DNA of 43,717 nucleotides, from assembly GCA_019637095.1 (NCBI GenBank), contig JAHBWG010000079.1:1-43717 (forward strand), written 5' to 3'. The position numbers were made by a program, and so were the translations under genes. The notes under the pieces were generated by a model that was not told the DNA's origin, did no database searches, and worked only from the letters and a program-made list of their open reading frames with translations. This DNA is from Sandaracinaceae bacterium. GTDB lineage: Bacteria > Myxococcota_A > Polyangia > Polyangiales > Sandaracinaceae. Positions 8,602 to 16,978 of the stretch are shown here, piece after piece (the stretch's first letter is position 1; every line of letters starts with the position of its first letter).

Positions 8602-8608
8602 GCCCGGC

Positions 8609-9766
8609 TCACCCGCGGCGCTCGTGGCGGTAGAGGAAGATCCCGGTGAGCACCTTCGGGCTGAAGAAGGTGCTCTTCTCGGGCATCACGACGTCCGGAT
8701 CGTCGAGGCCCGCGTCGGCGACCGCCATCAGCTCGTCGATGCCGACCGGGTGCAAGGCGATCGCGAGCTCGTACTTGCCCGCGTCGACCGCCGCCTTCAT
8801 CTCGTCGAGCGCGCTCTCGGGGTAGTAGTCGAAGTGCGCGGGATCCACGATGTGCCGGTGCTCGAGCCCGAGGTGCGGGTAGAGCTCGCGCTCGAGGATC
8901 GCGCAGTCGAGGCGCCCGACGACGTCCGCCGGGATCCGCTCCGCGCGGAGCGTCCACGACCCTTGCTTCGTATACAGGCAGAACTCGTGCTTGGCCGGCG
9001 TGGCGAACGCCGCGCACGGGGACAGGTCGAGCGCGGCCCGCGCCGTCTCGAAGGGCACGCGGCCGTTGACGACGCGGTCGTACGCGAGGATGCGCGCGCC
9101 CTCGGTCACGTACGCGAGGACGTGGGTCTGCCCGTTCTTGAGCGCCGCGTGATAGCGGTGATGTCCGTCCGCGATGTAGAGCGGCCCGCCGGCGATGTGC
9201 GCGGCGATCGCGGCGCCGGTCGGGCTGTCGGCGAGCACGCGCCACACGCGGCTCGCGACGCCGGTCAGGTCCGTGCCGGGGCCGAAGTCGGTCGCGAAGT
9301 CGTAGAGCGGCGCGGCCTCCGCCTTGGCGCGCTCGAGGGCCTCGCCGAGCGAGCTCTTCGTCAACAGGAACACCGGGCCGATGGTGTGATCGATCGCGTT
9401 CGCGAGCGCGACGCGGCCCTTCACCTTGTCGTCGAACGTCTTCTCGTGGCGGATGATCTGGCGCGCCGCGTAGTCGGTCACCGCGGCGGCGACGAGGACG
9501 CCAGTGCGCGCCTCGCCACCCCAGCGCTGCTCGTAGACGTAGTAGGCGGGCGTCTCGTCGGCGACGAGCGCGCCGCGGGCGCGCAGGCCCTCGAGCGCGC
9601 CGCGCGGGTCGGGCCCGAGCGAGACGTGCACCATCGAGTCGGCGTCGCCGAAGAGGCGCGCCCAGAGCGGGCTGCCCTCCTTGATGACGTCGTAGGGCGG
9701 CGCGGTGACGCGCGCGATGCGAGACGGATCGGGGCGGAGCCCCACGAGGCCGCGGGTCTGGACCAT
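8609..9766 (-). CDS. DUF1015 family protein
   Basis: 385 residues with family hallmarks: RIARVTAPPYDVI near the N-terminus, YYVYEQRW, IRHEKTFDDKVKGR, LYIADGHHRYHAAL (the most conserved HxxH/R motif) and the C-terminal VMPEKSTFFSPKVLTG. These are cytoplasmic proteins of about 400 residues with no established reaction; they are often found near serine biosynthesis genes in other bacteria, which is not the case here. The TAG stop of arfB forms part of a TAGCGT hexamer ending 10 nt before this ATG, so the gene may have its own promoter inside the end of arfB as well as read-through from it. Confidence 0.85.
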   Translation of the reverse strand: MVQTRGLVGLRPDPSRIARVTAPPYDVIKEGSPLWARLFGDADSMVHVSLGPDPRGALEGLRARGALVADETPAYYVYEQRWGGEARTGVLVAAAVTDYAARQIIRHEKTFDDKVKGRVALANAIDHTIGPVFLLTKSSLGEALERAKAEAAPLYDFATDFGPGTDLTGVASRVWRVLADSPTGAAIAAHIAGGPLYIADGHHRYHAALKNGQTHVLAYVTEGARILAYDRVVNGRVPFETARAALDLSPCAAFATPAKHEFCLYTKQGSWTLRAERIPADVVGRLDCAILERELYPHLGLEHRHIVDPAHFDYYPESALDEMKAAVDAGKYELAIALHPVGIDELMAVADAGLDDPDVVMPEKSTFFSPKVLTGIFLYRHERRG

Positions 9767-9776
9767 GGTGGCGCGA

Positions 9777-9782
9777 ACGCTA
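9777..9782 (-). promoter_or_regulatory. Extended -10 hexamer TAGCGT overlapping the arfB stop codon
   Basis: Minus-strand TGG-TAGCGT is followed by 10 nt and ATG 9766. The TAG of the hexamer is the stop codon of arfB. This is motif and spacing only; no -35 was recognised. Confidence 0.35.
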
Positions 9783-10205
9783 CCAGTCGCCGGGCCGCTG
9801 GCGAGCCTGCTTCTTCTCCGCCTGCTGCTTCTTCTCGGTGAGCCGCCGCTCCTTGGCGCCGCGGCTCGGCTTGGTCTTCTTGCGCGGCTTGGGGACGACG
9901 AGCGCGCGCCGGATCAACGCCGCGAGCTTCTCGCGCGCGTCCTCGAGGTTGCGCGGCTGATCGCGCGTCACCTGGCTGGTGATCACCAAGCGGCCGTCCT
10001 TGTCGAGCCGGCTCGCGGCGAGCGCGCGCAGGCGCGCCTTCACCGCGGGGCTCAGCGCGTCGGTCGCCGCGAGGTCGAAGCGCAGGTCGACCTTGCTCGA
10101 CACCTTGTTCACGTTCTGCCCGCCCGGGCCCGAGGCGCGCGCCGCCGTCCACGTCAGCGCGGACGCGGGGATGACGAGCTCGTCGGTGACCTGGAGGTCG
10201 GACAC
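9780..10205 (-). CDS. arfB: Alternative ribosome-rescue factor ArfB (peptidyl-tRNA hydrolase)
   Basis: 141 residues. The N-terminal release-factor domain 3 fold carries RASGPGGQNVNKVSSKVDLR, with the GGQ motif that hydrolyses the peptidyl-tRNA ester, followed by RLVITSQVTRDQPRNLEDA. The C-terminus from about residue 110 is a Lys/Arg-rich tail (KPRKKTKPSRGAKERRL) that in ArfB (YaeJ) inserts into the empty mRNA channel of stalled ribosomes. Length matches the family (about 140). It releases ribosomes stuck on non-stop mRNAs independently of tmRNA. Start is GTG 10205. The DUF1015 gene follows 13 bp downstream in the same direction. Confidence 0.93.
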   Translation of the reverse strand: MSDLQVTDELVIPASALTWTAARASGPGGQNVNKVSSKVDLRFDLAATDALSPAVKARLRALAASRLDKDGRLVITSQVTRDQPRNLEDAREKLAALIRRALVVPKPRKKTKPSRGAKERRLTEKKQQAEKKQARQRPGDW

Positions 10206-10272
10206 GGCGCGCGAGGTATAGGCGACGATCGCGGGCCGCGCGATCGGCGTCGACCGGTGGACCCTGCCGGGC

Positions 10273-10278
10273 TACCGT
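10273..10278 (+). promoter_or_regulatory. -10-like hexamer TACCGT with leaderless spacing
   Basis: TACCGT, then 6 nt (gaaggg), then ATG 10285. The gaaggg purines touch the start codon and are too close to act as a Shine-Dalgarno sequence. The divergent neighbour arfB begins 79 bp away. Confidence 0.4.
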
Positions 10279-10284
10279 GAAGGG

Positions 10285-10860
10285 ATGGAAGCGCGGGACC
10301 CTCGCCGGGTGCCCCTCGCGGAGTACGTCGCGTTCGACCGCACCTCCGACGAGCGCTGGGAGTACGTGGACGGCGCAGCGTTCGTCCTCTCGGCGAGCCC
10401 GGAGCACAACCTCGTGAAAGGCAACCTCTTCGTCGCGCTTCGACGGGCCCTCGAGGGACGCGCCTGCCTGCCGTTCCCGGATGGGCAGAAGATCGCGACG
10501 CGCCGCACCCGGTCGTATCACTACCCGGACGCGAGCGTGTTCTGTGCAGATCCTCTGCGCGATGCGGACGACGAGCACGCCTTGGTCAACCCGACGCTGC
10601 TCGCCGAAGTACTCTCTCCGACTACCGCGGACTACGACCGAGGAGGGAAGTTCGTCCACTACCGGACGCTGGACTCCCTCGAGGAGTACCTCGTCGTCTC
10701 GATCGAGGAGCGGTTGGTCGAGCAGCACCGCCGCGTCGGGTCGGGGCAATGGCTGATGACCGAGGTCCGCGGCGGCGAGCTCGCGCTCGGATCGCTCGAC
10801 GTGCGCTTCCCCCTCGACGCGCTGTGGACCGACCTCGACCGCCTGCGCACCGACGCCTGA
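10285..10860 (+). CDS. Uma2 family (DUF820) restriction-endonuclease-like protein
   Basis: 191 residues. The family core is present: WEYVDGAAFVLSASPEHN at the N-terminus, a helix with VALRRALEGRACLPFPDG, the acidic YPDASVFCAD (PD of the PD-(D/E)xK fold), LLAEVLSPTTADYDRGGKF(VHYRT) with the E and K catalytic positions, and EEYLVVSIEERLVEQHRR. Uma2 proteins have a nuclease-like fold and are expanded in cyanobacteria and myxobacteria; their biological role is not known. A second member sits at 37532-38317. Confidence 0.88.
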   Translation: MEARDPRRVPLAEYVAFDRTSDERWEYVDGAAFVLSASPEHNLVKGNLFVALRRALEGRACLPFPDGQKIATRRTRSYHYPDASVFCADPLRDADDEHALVNPTLLAEVLSPTTADYDRGGKFVHYRTLDSLEEYLVVSIEERLVEQHRRVGSGQWLMTEVRGGELALGSLDVRFPLDALWTDLDRLRTDA

Positions 10861-10922
10861 TGGTCGGACCGCCGCGCGATCGGCGTTGATCCGCGGCGCC
10901 GTTCGGAGGTACGCGTAGCCGG

Positions 10923-12242
10923 ATGCGCGCGCTCGTGAGCCAGCGGGTGGTGGTCGATGGCGAGGTGCGGCCCGCCGCCGTGCTGATCGAGGGCGAGCGC
11001 GTCGCGGAGGTGCGGCCGCCCGACGCGGTGCCCGACGGCGTGCCCGTCGAGGATCTCGGCGCGCACGTCCTGATGGCGGGGCTCGTGGACACGCACGTCC
11101 ACGTCGACGAGCCAGGGCGCACCGAGTGGGAGGGCTGGCGGACGGCGAGCGCCGCCGCGGCGGCCGGCGGGGTCACGACGATCGTCGACATGCCGCTCAA
11201 CTCCACGCCGGTGACGACCAGCGTGGAGGCGCTCGAGGTCAAGGCGCGCAGCGCCGAGGGGGCGCTCCACGTCGACGTGGGCTTCTGGGGCGGCGTCGTG
11301 CCGGGCAACGCGGCCGACCTCGCCCAGCTCGCGCGCGAGGGCGCGCTCGGCGCCAAGGCGTTCCTCTGCCACTCGGGCATCGACGACTTCCCCGCGTCCG
11401 ACGAGGACACCCTGCGCGCGGCGATGCGCGTCATGCGCGACGCGGGCGTGCCGCTGCTCGCGCACGCGGAGCTCGAGCTGCCCGGCTTCACGCCGCCCGC
11501 GCACGACCCGCGCTCGTACGCGGCGTGGCTCGGCGCGCGGCCGCGCGAGATGGAGGACCGCGCGATCGCGCTCCTGATCCGGCTCTGCCGCGAGACCCGC
11601 TGCCCCGTGCACGTCGTGCACCTCAGCTCCGCGAGCGCGCTGCCGATGATCGCGGACGCGAAGAGCGAGGGGCTGCCGTTCACCGTGGAGACGTGCCCCC
11701 ACTACCTGTGCCTGCGCGCCGAGGACGTCGCGGACGGCGCGACCGAGTACAAGTGCGCGCCGCCGATCCGCGAGGACGCGAACCGCGAGGCGCTGTGGCG
11801 AGGGCTCCTCGACGGAGTGATCGACTTCGTGGTGACCGACCACTCGCCTTGCGTGCCACAGCTCAAGGCAAAGGACTTCCTCGAGGCGTGGGGAGGCATC
11901 AGCTCGCTGTCGCTCGGGCTCTCGAGCGTGTGGACCGAGGCGTCGACGCGCGGCGCGCGCGTGGTTGACGTCGCGCGCTGGATGAGCGAGGCGCCGGCGC
12001 GCTTCGCCGGGCTCGCGGGGCGCAAGGGGCGCATCGCGCCGGGCAAGCACGCGGACCTCGTGGCCTGGGACCCCGAGGCGCGCTTCGAGGTGCGCGCCGA
12101 CGCGTTGCGCTTCCGCCACAAGGTCTCGCCGTACATCGGCAAGACGCTCTCTGGCGTCGTCCACGCCACCTGGCTCCGCGGCGCGCGCGTCGGCGACGCG
12201 CCGCGCGGAGCGCCGCTCTACCATCGGGAGGAACCCTCGTGA
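10923..12242 (+). CDS. allB: Allantoinase
   Basis: 439 residues, cyclic amidohydrolase family. Metal ligands are visible: GLVDTHVHVDEPGRTEWEGW (HxH plus the allantoinase-type EPGR), GALGAKAFLCHSG with the Lys that is carbamylated, LLAHAEL, VHVVHLSSASALP, ETCPHYL and TDHSPC (catalytic Asp). It hydrolyses allantoin to allantoate in purine ureide breakdown. First gene of a four-gene operon; a GTGA overlap couples it to alc. A ggaggt lies about 15 nt before the ATG. The order allB-alc-uraD-uraH and the EPGR signature distinguish it from dihydroorotase or hydantoinase. Confidence 0.93.
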   Translation: MRALVSQRVVVDGEVRPAAVLIEGERVAEVRPPDAVPDGVPVEDLGAHVLMAGLVDTHVHVDEPGRTEWEGWRTASAAAAAGGVTTIVDMPLNSTPVTTSVEALEVKARSAEGALHVDVGFWGGVVPGNAADLAQLAREGALGAKAFLCHSGIDDFPASDEDTLRAAMRVMRDAGVPLLAHAELELPGFTPPAHDPRSYAAWLGARPREMEDRAIALLIRLCRETRCPVHVVHLSSASALPMIADAKSEGLPFTVETCPHYLCLRAEDVADGATEYKCAPPIREDANREALWRGLLDGVIDFVVTDHSPCVPQLKAKDFLEAWGGISSLSLGLSSVWTEASTRGARVVDVARWMSEAPARFAGLAGRKGRIAPGKHADLVAWDPEARFEVRADALRFRHKVSPYIGKTLSGVVHATWLRGARVGDAPRGAPLYHREEPS

Positions 12243-13282
12243 CCGCCTTCGTGAACCTCGTGGATCTCGCCGCCGAGGCGCTCGGTGGCCGCGCGCTCGA
12301 GTGCACCGACGACTTCTTCGCCGAGGTCGGCAACCTCGTGAAGCCCGGCCGCGGCGTCTTCGATCCCGACCGCTACACCGAGCGCGGCAAGTGGATGGAC
12401 GGCTGGGAGAGCCGGCGCAAGCGCGTGCCCGGGCACGACCACGCGACGCTCGCGCTCGGCGCGCCGGGGGTGATCCGCGCGGTGGACATCGACACGAACC
12501 ACTTCCTCGGCAACCACCCGCCCTTCGCGTCGCTCGAGGCGGCGTACGTCGCGCCCGGCACACCCGGCGCGCCCGGCGCGTCGGTCGCGGACGCAGCGTG
12601 GGTGGAGCTCGTGCCGCAGAGCCCGCTCCGCCCCGGCTCGCAGAACCTCTTCACCACGCACGACCCGCGCCCCTTCACGCACGTGCGCTTGCACATCTAC
12701 CCCGACGGCGGCGTCGCGCGGCTCAAGGTGTGGGGCGAGGTCGCGCCGTCCTTCGCGCCGCCCACGCTCGACGAGGAGACGGCGCGGCACGTCACCGGCG
12801 GCGAGGTCGACCTCGCCGCCGTCGCCAACGGCGGCAAGGCGCTCGCGGTGAGCGACGCGTTCTTCGGCCCGATGGACAACCTGCTCCTGCCCGGCCGCGC
12901 GACGTACATGGGCGGCGGCTGGGAGACGCGGCGCAAGCGCCCCGCGCCCGGCCACGACTGGATCCTCGTGCGCCTCGCGCGGCCGGGGACGCTCTCGGTG
13001 CTCGAGCTCGACACGAACCACTTCAAGGGGAACTTCCCCGATCGCGCCGCCGTGTTCGGCATCCACGCGCCCGACGCGCGCCTCACCGAGCTGGTGCGGC
13101 CCGACGCGCCGTTCGTCGCCGCGCTCGCGCCGGTCTCGCTGCGCGCGCACGAGCGGCACTTCTTCGAGAAGGACCGGCTCGCGGCGCGCGGTCCGTTCAC
13201 CCACCTGCGCGTCGACGTCTACCCCGACGGCGGCATCAGCCGCCTGCGCGCGTGGGGCCACGTCGCGGAGCCGACCGGGTGA
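12239..13282 (+). CDS. alc: Allantoicase
   Basis: 347 residues from GTG 12239, overlapping the allB stop. Two homologous halves are evident: each has a (D/A)FFxxxxNLLxPGR-type start (DDFFAEVGNLVKPGRGVF; DAFFGPMDNLLLPGRATY), then a GWE(S/T)RRKR block, a (D/E)xDTNHFxGN block (VDIDTNHFLGNHPPF; ELDTNHFKGNFPD), and FTH(V/L)R(L/V)xxYPDGG(V/I)(A/S)RL(K/R)xWG. This duplicated jelly-roll layout is diagnostic. It converts allantoate to ureidoglycolate and urea. No ureidoglycolate lyase or urease is encoded in the window, so the products are handled elsewhere. Confidence 0.95.
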   Translation: MTAFVNLVDLAAEALGGRALECTDDFFAEVGNLVKPGRGVFDPDRYTERGKWMDGWESRRKRVPGHDHATLALGAPGVIRAVDIDTNHFLGNHPPFASLEAAYVAPGTPGAPGASVADAAWVELVPQSPLRPGSQNLFTTHDPRPFTHVRLHIYPDGGVARLKVWGEVAPSFAPPTLDEETARHVTGGEVDLAAVANGGKALAVSDAFFGPMDNLLLPGRATYMGGGWETRRKRPAPGHDWILVRLARPGTLSVLELDTNHFKGNFPDRAAVFGIHAPDARLTELVRPDAPFVAALAPVSLRAHERHFFEKDRLAARGPFTHLRVDVYPDGGISRLRAWGHVAEPTG

Positions 13283-13776
13283 GCAAGCTCGACGCGATGG
13301 GGGAGGACGAGGCGCGCGCCGCGCTCGCGCGCTGCTGCGGCGCCTCGCGCTGGGTCGAGGGCATGCTCGCGCGCCGACCGCTCGGCGACCGCGTCGTCGA
13401 GCACGCGCGCGCGGTGTGGGCCCAGATGGAGCGCGACGACATCCTCGAGGCGTTCTCGCACCACCCGCGCATCGGCGCGAGCCTCGAGTCGCTGCGCGCG
13501 CGCTTCGCCGCGACGCACGATCTGTCGGCGCGCGAGCAGGCCGCGGTCACGGACGCGAGCGAGGAGGTGCTCGCGCGCCTGCGCGACGCCAACGTCGCCT
13601 ACGAGGCGCGCTACGGCCACATCTTCATCGTCTGCGCGAGCGGCAAGCGCGCCGACGAGATGCTCGCGCTGTGCGAGGCGCGCATGCACGACGAGCCCGA
13701 CCGCGAGCTCGCGATCGCGGCCGCCGAGCAGATGAAGATCACCGAGCTGCGCCTCGCCGCGCTGGAGGAGCCATGA
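13279..13776 (+). CDS. uraD: OHCU decarboxylase
   Basis: 165 residues from GTG 13279, which overlaps the alc stop; an internal ATG six codons later is possible but leaves no overlap. An all-helical protein with the catalytic FSHHPRIGAS (His and the PRIG loop), AVTDASEEVLARLRDANVAY, and the C-terminal YGHIFIVCASGKRADEML signature. It decarboxylates 2-oxo-4-hydroxy-4-carboxy-5-ureidoimidazoline stereospecifically to S-allantoin. Translationally coupled to uraH (ATGA overlap). Length is typical. Confidence 0.93.
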   Translation: MSKLDAMGEDEARAALARCCGASRWVEGMLARRPLGDRVVEHARAVWAQMERDDILEAFSHHPRIGASLESLRARFAATHDLSAREQAAVTDASEEVLARLRDANVAYEARYGHIFIVCASGKRADEMLALCEARMHDEPDRELAIAAAEQMKITELRLAALEEP

Positions 13777-14108
13777 GCACGAGGAGCCCGATCACCACCC
13801 ACGTCCTCGACGTCGCGAAGGGCCGCCCCGCGGCGGGCGTCGCGGTGCGGCTCGAGCGCGTGAGAGACGGAGCGGCGGTGCCGCTCGCGCGCGGGGTCAC
13901 CGACGACGACGGCCGCGTCGCGACGCTGCTCGCGCCCGACCACGCGCTCGAGGCCGGCGTGTACCGCCTCGTGTTCGACGTCGGCGCCTACCAGGAGGGG
14001 TTCTACCCGAGCGTCTCGATCGACTTCCGCGTCGAGGCGACCCGCGAGCACTACCACGTGCCGCTCTTGCTCAGCCCCTACGGCTACTCGACCTACCGCG
14101 GCTCCTGA
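13773..14108 (+). CDS. uraH: 5-hydroxyisourate hydrolase (transthyretin-like)
   Basis: 111 residues. The transthyretin-related fold is marked by ITTHVLDVAKGRPAAGVAVRL (catalytic His), GVTDDDGR, YQEGFYPSVSIDF and the terminal HYHVPLLLSPYGYSTYRGS, which ends in the diagnostic YRGS. It opens 5-hydroxyisourate to OHCU, the substrate of the gene before it. The usual preceding enzyme, urate oxidase (or HpxO/HpxA-type), is not in the window. Last gene of the operon; it converges on the gene ending at 14194. Confidence 0.95.
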   Translation: MSTRSPITTHVLDVAKGRPAAGVAVRLERVRDGAAVPLARGVTDDDGRVATLLAPDHALEAGVYRLVFDVGAYQEGFYPSVSIDFRVEATREHYHVPLLLSPYGYSTYRGS

Positions 14109-14193
14109 ACGCGCGGGTGAAGCCCACACCCACCCTCCGACGGACCTTGCGCGGTCGGTGCGCTGCATCGTGCTTGCCGCGCGGCCACGCGCC

Positions 14194-16194
14194 TCAGGCC
14201 GGCGGGATGCGCGCGGGCGGCCCGACCGATGGCGCGGTGCGACAGACGAGGTGCCGCAGCTCCGTGCGGCTCCGGTCGGCCGTGAACGACGCGTAGAACC
14301 CGCGCGGCGCCGGCGCGATCCCGACGGTGCTCGCCGGCTCGGTCCCTCGATCGAGCCGCAACGCCGGCGAGACGGCGCCGGCCTCGTCGATCGCCGCGAC
14401 GTAGATCCCCTCGCCGGGATGCGTCTCCCACGCGACGGCGAAGACGCGCCCATCGTAGGCGATGCGCGGCACGCGGCTGTCGGCACCGACGCCCTCGCTC
14501 GCCACCACGGGCCCCGCGACGAGCGCCCCCGCGTCGTCCACGAGCGCCCACCGGATGCGGCCCCGGTCCGACGTCACGAGCGCGGCGCGGCGCCCCGCCG
14601 AGACCATGTCGGGGATGCCTTGGCCAGAGATCGGAAGCTCGCGCGGCGTCCCCGCCTGTCCATCCTGTCCGATCGTCATCACGCGCATCGGACCGGCGCC
14701 CATGCCGCGACCCTCGACCCACGCGCAGAGGAACCGGTCGCCGACGTGCGCCACCGCCGGCGCCTCCGACTCGCCCCCGTCGATCCCGTGGCGGGTGCGC
14801 GTGAGCCGCCCGATCGGCGCGCCGCTGGCCGGGTCGAAGAGCGCGAAGGCGAGCCAGCGTTGGTAGCGCGGGTCGGTCGCCGCCCACGCGACGAGCGCGG
14901 GCCCGGTCGAGGTGGCGATGCGGTAGCCGTCGCCCGCGCCCTCGAGCGGGCGGCTCCATCGGATCGCGCCGTCCGGCGCGAACGCCGCGAGCGTCGCGCT
15001 CGACGTGATGGCGTTGCCCGCGCTGCGCGCGTAGGTCCGCGAGACGATCAGGGGGCCGTCGGCGAGGGTCGCGCTGATGGCCGGCAAGCCGAGCGCGCTC
15101 GTCGCGACGGAGCGGACCCTGGCGTCGGCCTCGACGCGCGCGAGGCGCATCGCCGCGCTACCTTCCTCGTCGCTCGCGAAGGCCAGCCACGCGGTGCGAC
15201 CGTTCGAGGAGAGCGACGCGCGCGCGCCGTACATCCACGGGCCGTGCGCCGGCGCCGCGGTCGACGCGGAGGCCACCTCGAAACCATGGGGGCACGCCGC
15301 GGGCCCTGCGGAGGCGGCGGCCGGCGGCGCGGCGACGATCGCGACCGGCGCCCAGCCCCCCGCGCGAGCAGGGGCCTGGCTGCGCGCCGGGGGCGCGCCC
15401 GACAGCCCGGGCCGCACCGGCGCGCTCCGGCCGAGCACCGCCCCGCTCGCGTCGCGCGCCACGACCTCGAGCTCGAGCGGCGTCTGCGGCGCGACGGCGA
15501 TCGTGATCGGATCGAACGAGCACAGGAGGTCCCCGCCGCCGAGCCGCACCGACGCCGCGGCCGGCGCCGTGTCGATCACGCCCTGCCCTCGCACGTGGAG
15601 CTCGAGGACGTCGAAGTCGCCCGCCGCCGCGAGACCCGCGCTCCCGCCGAGCGCGAGGCCCGGCCCGCAGTCCCCGCCGCCGCGACGGATGGCGACCGAG
15701 ACCTGGTCGAGCGACGGCGTGACGGCGCGGCGCGCGCTCGGCCCGCTCGCCGTGCGGAACGTCGCGAGCGGGAACCACACGCCCCGCAGCCCGCGAGCCC
15801 GCCCACGCGCCCGATCGGTGTCGGTGACGCGCTCGCCGCTGGCCGCGTACGCGAACACCTGCTCGAGCGTGTACTCGGCGTCGGGACGCAGCGCGGCCTC
15901 GGGGCGCAGATCGAGCCGTGTCCGCACGACCTCGCTGCGCAACGGCACGAGCGCGCCCCGCGCGTCGCGCAGCCGGTACTCACTCGCCACCGACGCGCGG
16001 GCTCCTTCGGGGAAAGCGGTGAGGAAGACGCGGATCGTTCCGTCCGTCGGGAAGCCGCGCGCCCCCTCGGCGGGCACCGTCACGCGGCTCAGGCGCGGCG
16101 GCACGCACGAGCACGCGCGAGCCTCGGCGGGCTGGAGCGCGACGCACGCGGCGAGCACGGAGAGGGCGGTGACGAGCGCGCGGACGTGGGTCAC
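14194..16194 (-). CDS. Exported Ig-like / beta-propeller-like protein of unknown function
   Basis: 666 residues from GTG 16194, where a signal peptide begins (THVRALVTALSVLAACVALQ, cleavage near AEARA-C). The mature N-terminus (ACSCVPPRL...GFPTDGTIRVFL) resembles the SbsA-type Ig-like domain found at the start of many myxobacterial exported proteins. A second beta-rich domain follows (about 170-290), a Pro/Ala linker, then from about residue 300 repeated blade-like segments (ARASLSSNGRTAWLAFASDE, ALVAWAATDPRYQ, FLCAWVEGRG, VFAVAWETHPG) spaced 50-60 residues, suggesting a beta-propeller. No catalytic motif is evident. Convergent with uraH, 85 bp away; divergent from the lipoprotein gene at 16385. 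Confidence 0.7.
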   Translation of the reverse strand: MTHVRALVTALSVLAACVALQPAEARACSCVPPRLSRVTVPAEGARGFPTDGTIRVFLTAFPEGARASVASEYRLRDARGALVPLRSEVVRTRLDLRPEAALRPDAEYTLEQVFAYAASGERVTDTDRARGRARGLRGVWFPLATFRTASGPSARRAVTPSLDQVSVAIRRGGGDCGPGLALGGSAGLAAAGDFDVLELHVRGQGVIDTAPAAASVRLGGGDLLCSFDPITIAVAPQTPLELEVVARDASGAVLGRSAPVRPGLSGAPPARSQAPARAGGWAPVAIVAAPPAAASAGPAACPHGFEVASASTAAPAHGPWMYGARASLSSNGRTAWLAFASDEEGSAAMRLARVEADARVRSVATSALGLPAISATLADGPLIVSRTYARSAGNAITSSATLAAFAPDGAIRWSRPLEGAGDGYRIATSTGPALVAWAATDPRYQRWLAFALFDPASGAPIGRLTRTRHGIDGGESEAPAVAHVGDRFLCAWVEGRGMGAGPMRVMTIGQDGQAGTPRELPISGQGIPDMVSAGRRAALVTSDRGRIRWALVDDAGALVAGPVVASEGVGADSRVPRIAYDGRVFAVAWETHPGEGIYVAAIDEAGAVSPALRLDRGTEPASTVGIAPAPRGFYASFTADRSRTELRHLVCRTAPSVGPPARIPPA

Positions 16195-16384
16195 GGCACC
16201 TTCTACGCGCGCGCACGCCCGGTGCTTCCAACAGGGGCCCGATCGCGCCGCGTGTGACAGCGTGACCGCGAGCTCTGACACGTCACGCCGGCGGCGCCGG
16301 CGCGCGCGCCGCGCGCCGCGCACCGCGCGCTGGCCCGACCCTTGCGCTCCTGCCCGCACCGCCCTGCGCTCGAGGAGGTCGTCG

Positions 16385-16915
16385 ATGAACCGCGCTCTCT
16401 GGCTCGCCACGTCGCTCGCGCTCGCGGGCTGCACCAGCTCCGTCGCGCCCGCGCGCTCGCTCGTCGGCGTCGTCGACGGGACGGACGCGTACGTCGCGCT
16501 CGTCGCGACCGACGCGCGCTTCGTCGCCTACGTCTGCGACTCGGCGCGCGTCGCGCTCTGGCTCGACGGCGCCCTCGACGCGGAGGGCCGCTTCGAGGCG
16601 ACCGTCGATGGCGCGACGCTGCGCGGCGCGCTCGGACCGGATCGCGTCACCGGCACCCTCACCCTCGAGGGCGTCGCGCACGCGTTCTCCGCGACGGACG
16701 CCGGCGCCGAGCACGCGGGCCTCTGGACCGCGGAGGTCGCGACTGACGCCGAGATCCTGCGCGGCGGCTGGGTGGTGCGCGACACCGGCGAGCAGCGCGG
16801 CGCCTTCGTCGGGCGCACGAGCGGCGCCGTCTCGCCCGCGTCGACGCTCACCTTCCGCAACGGCATCGCGACCACCGACGAGGGAGCCGTCTCGCACGAG
16901 ATCGTCAGCCCCTGA
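16385..16915 (+). CDS. Small lipoprotein of unknown function
   Basis: 176 residues. NRALWLATSLALAGC is a lipoprotein signal with canonical LAGC. The mature part is predicted beta-strand rich (SLVGVVDGTDAYVALVATD, FVAYVCDSARVALWLDG, RFEATVDGATLRGAL), resembling a small barrel or clip fold; one Cys remains in the mature domain apart from the lipidated one. A strong gaggagg 8 nt before ATG 16385 decides the start. I do not recognise a family. Followed 63 bp later by the thiol oxidoreductase gene, with which it may be co-transcribed. Confidence 0.7.
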   Translation: MNRALWLATSLALAGCTSSVAPARSLVGVVDGTDAYVALVATDARFVAYVCDSARVALWLDGALDAEGRFEATVDGATLRGALGPDRVTGTLTLEGVAHAFSATDAGAEHAGLWTAEVATDAEILRGGWVVRDTGEQRGAFVGRTSGAVSPASTLTFRNGIATTDEGAVSHEIVSP

Positions 16916-16978
16916 GCGCGACCGGCGCGCTCCCCCGGTTCGAGGTAGGTTGGCGCGACCTCGACGTAGGAGACGCGG

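Noticed and set aside
14139-14158. Hairpin near ccgacggacc / ggtcgg between uraH and the next gene as terminator
   Set aside because: Only 3-5 bp pair and there is no T-run; too weak to call.
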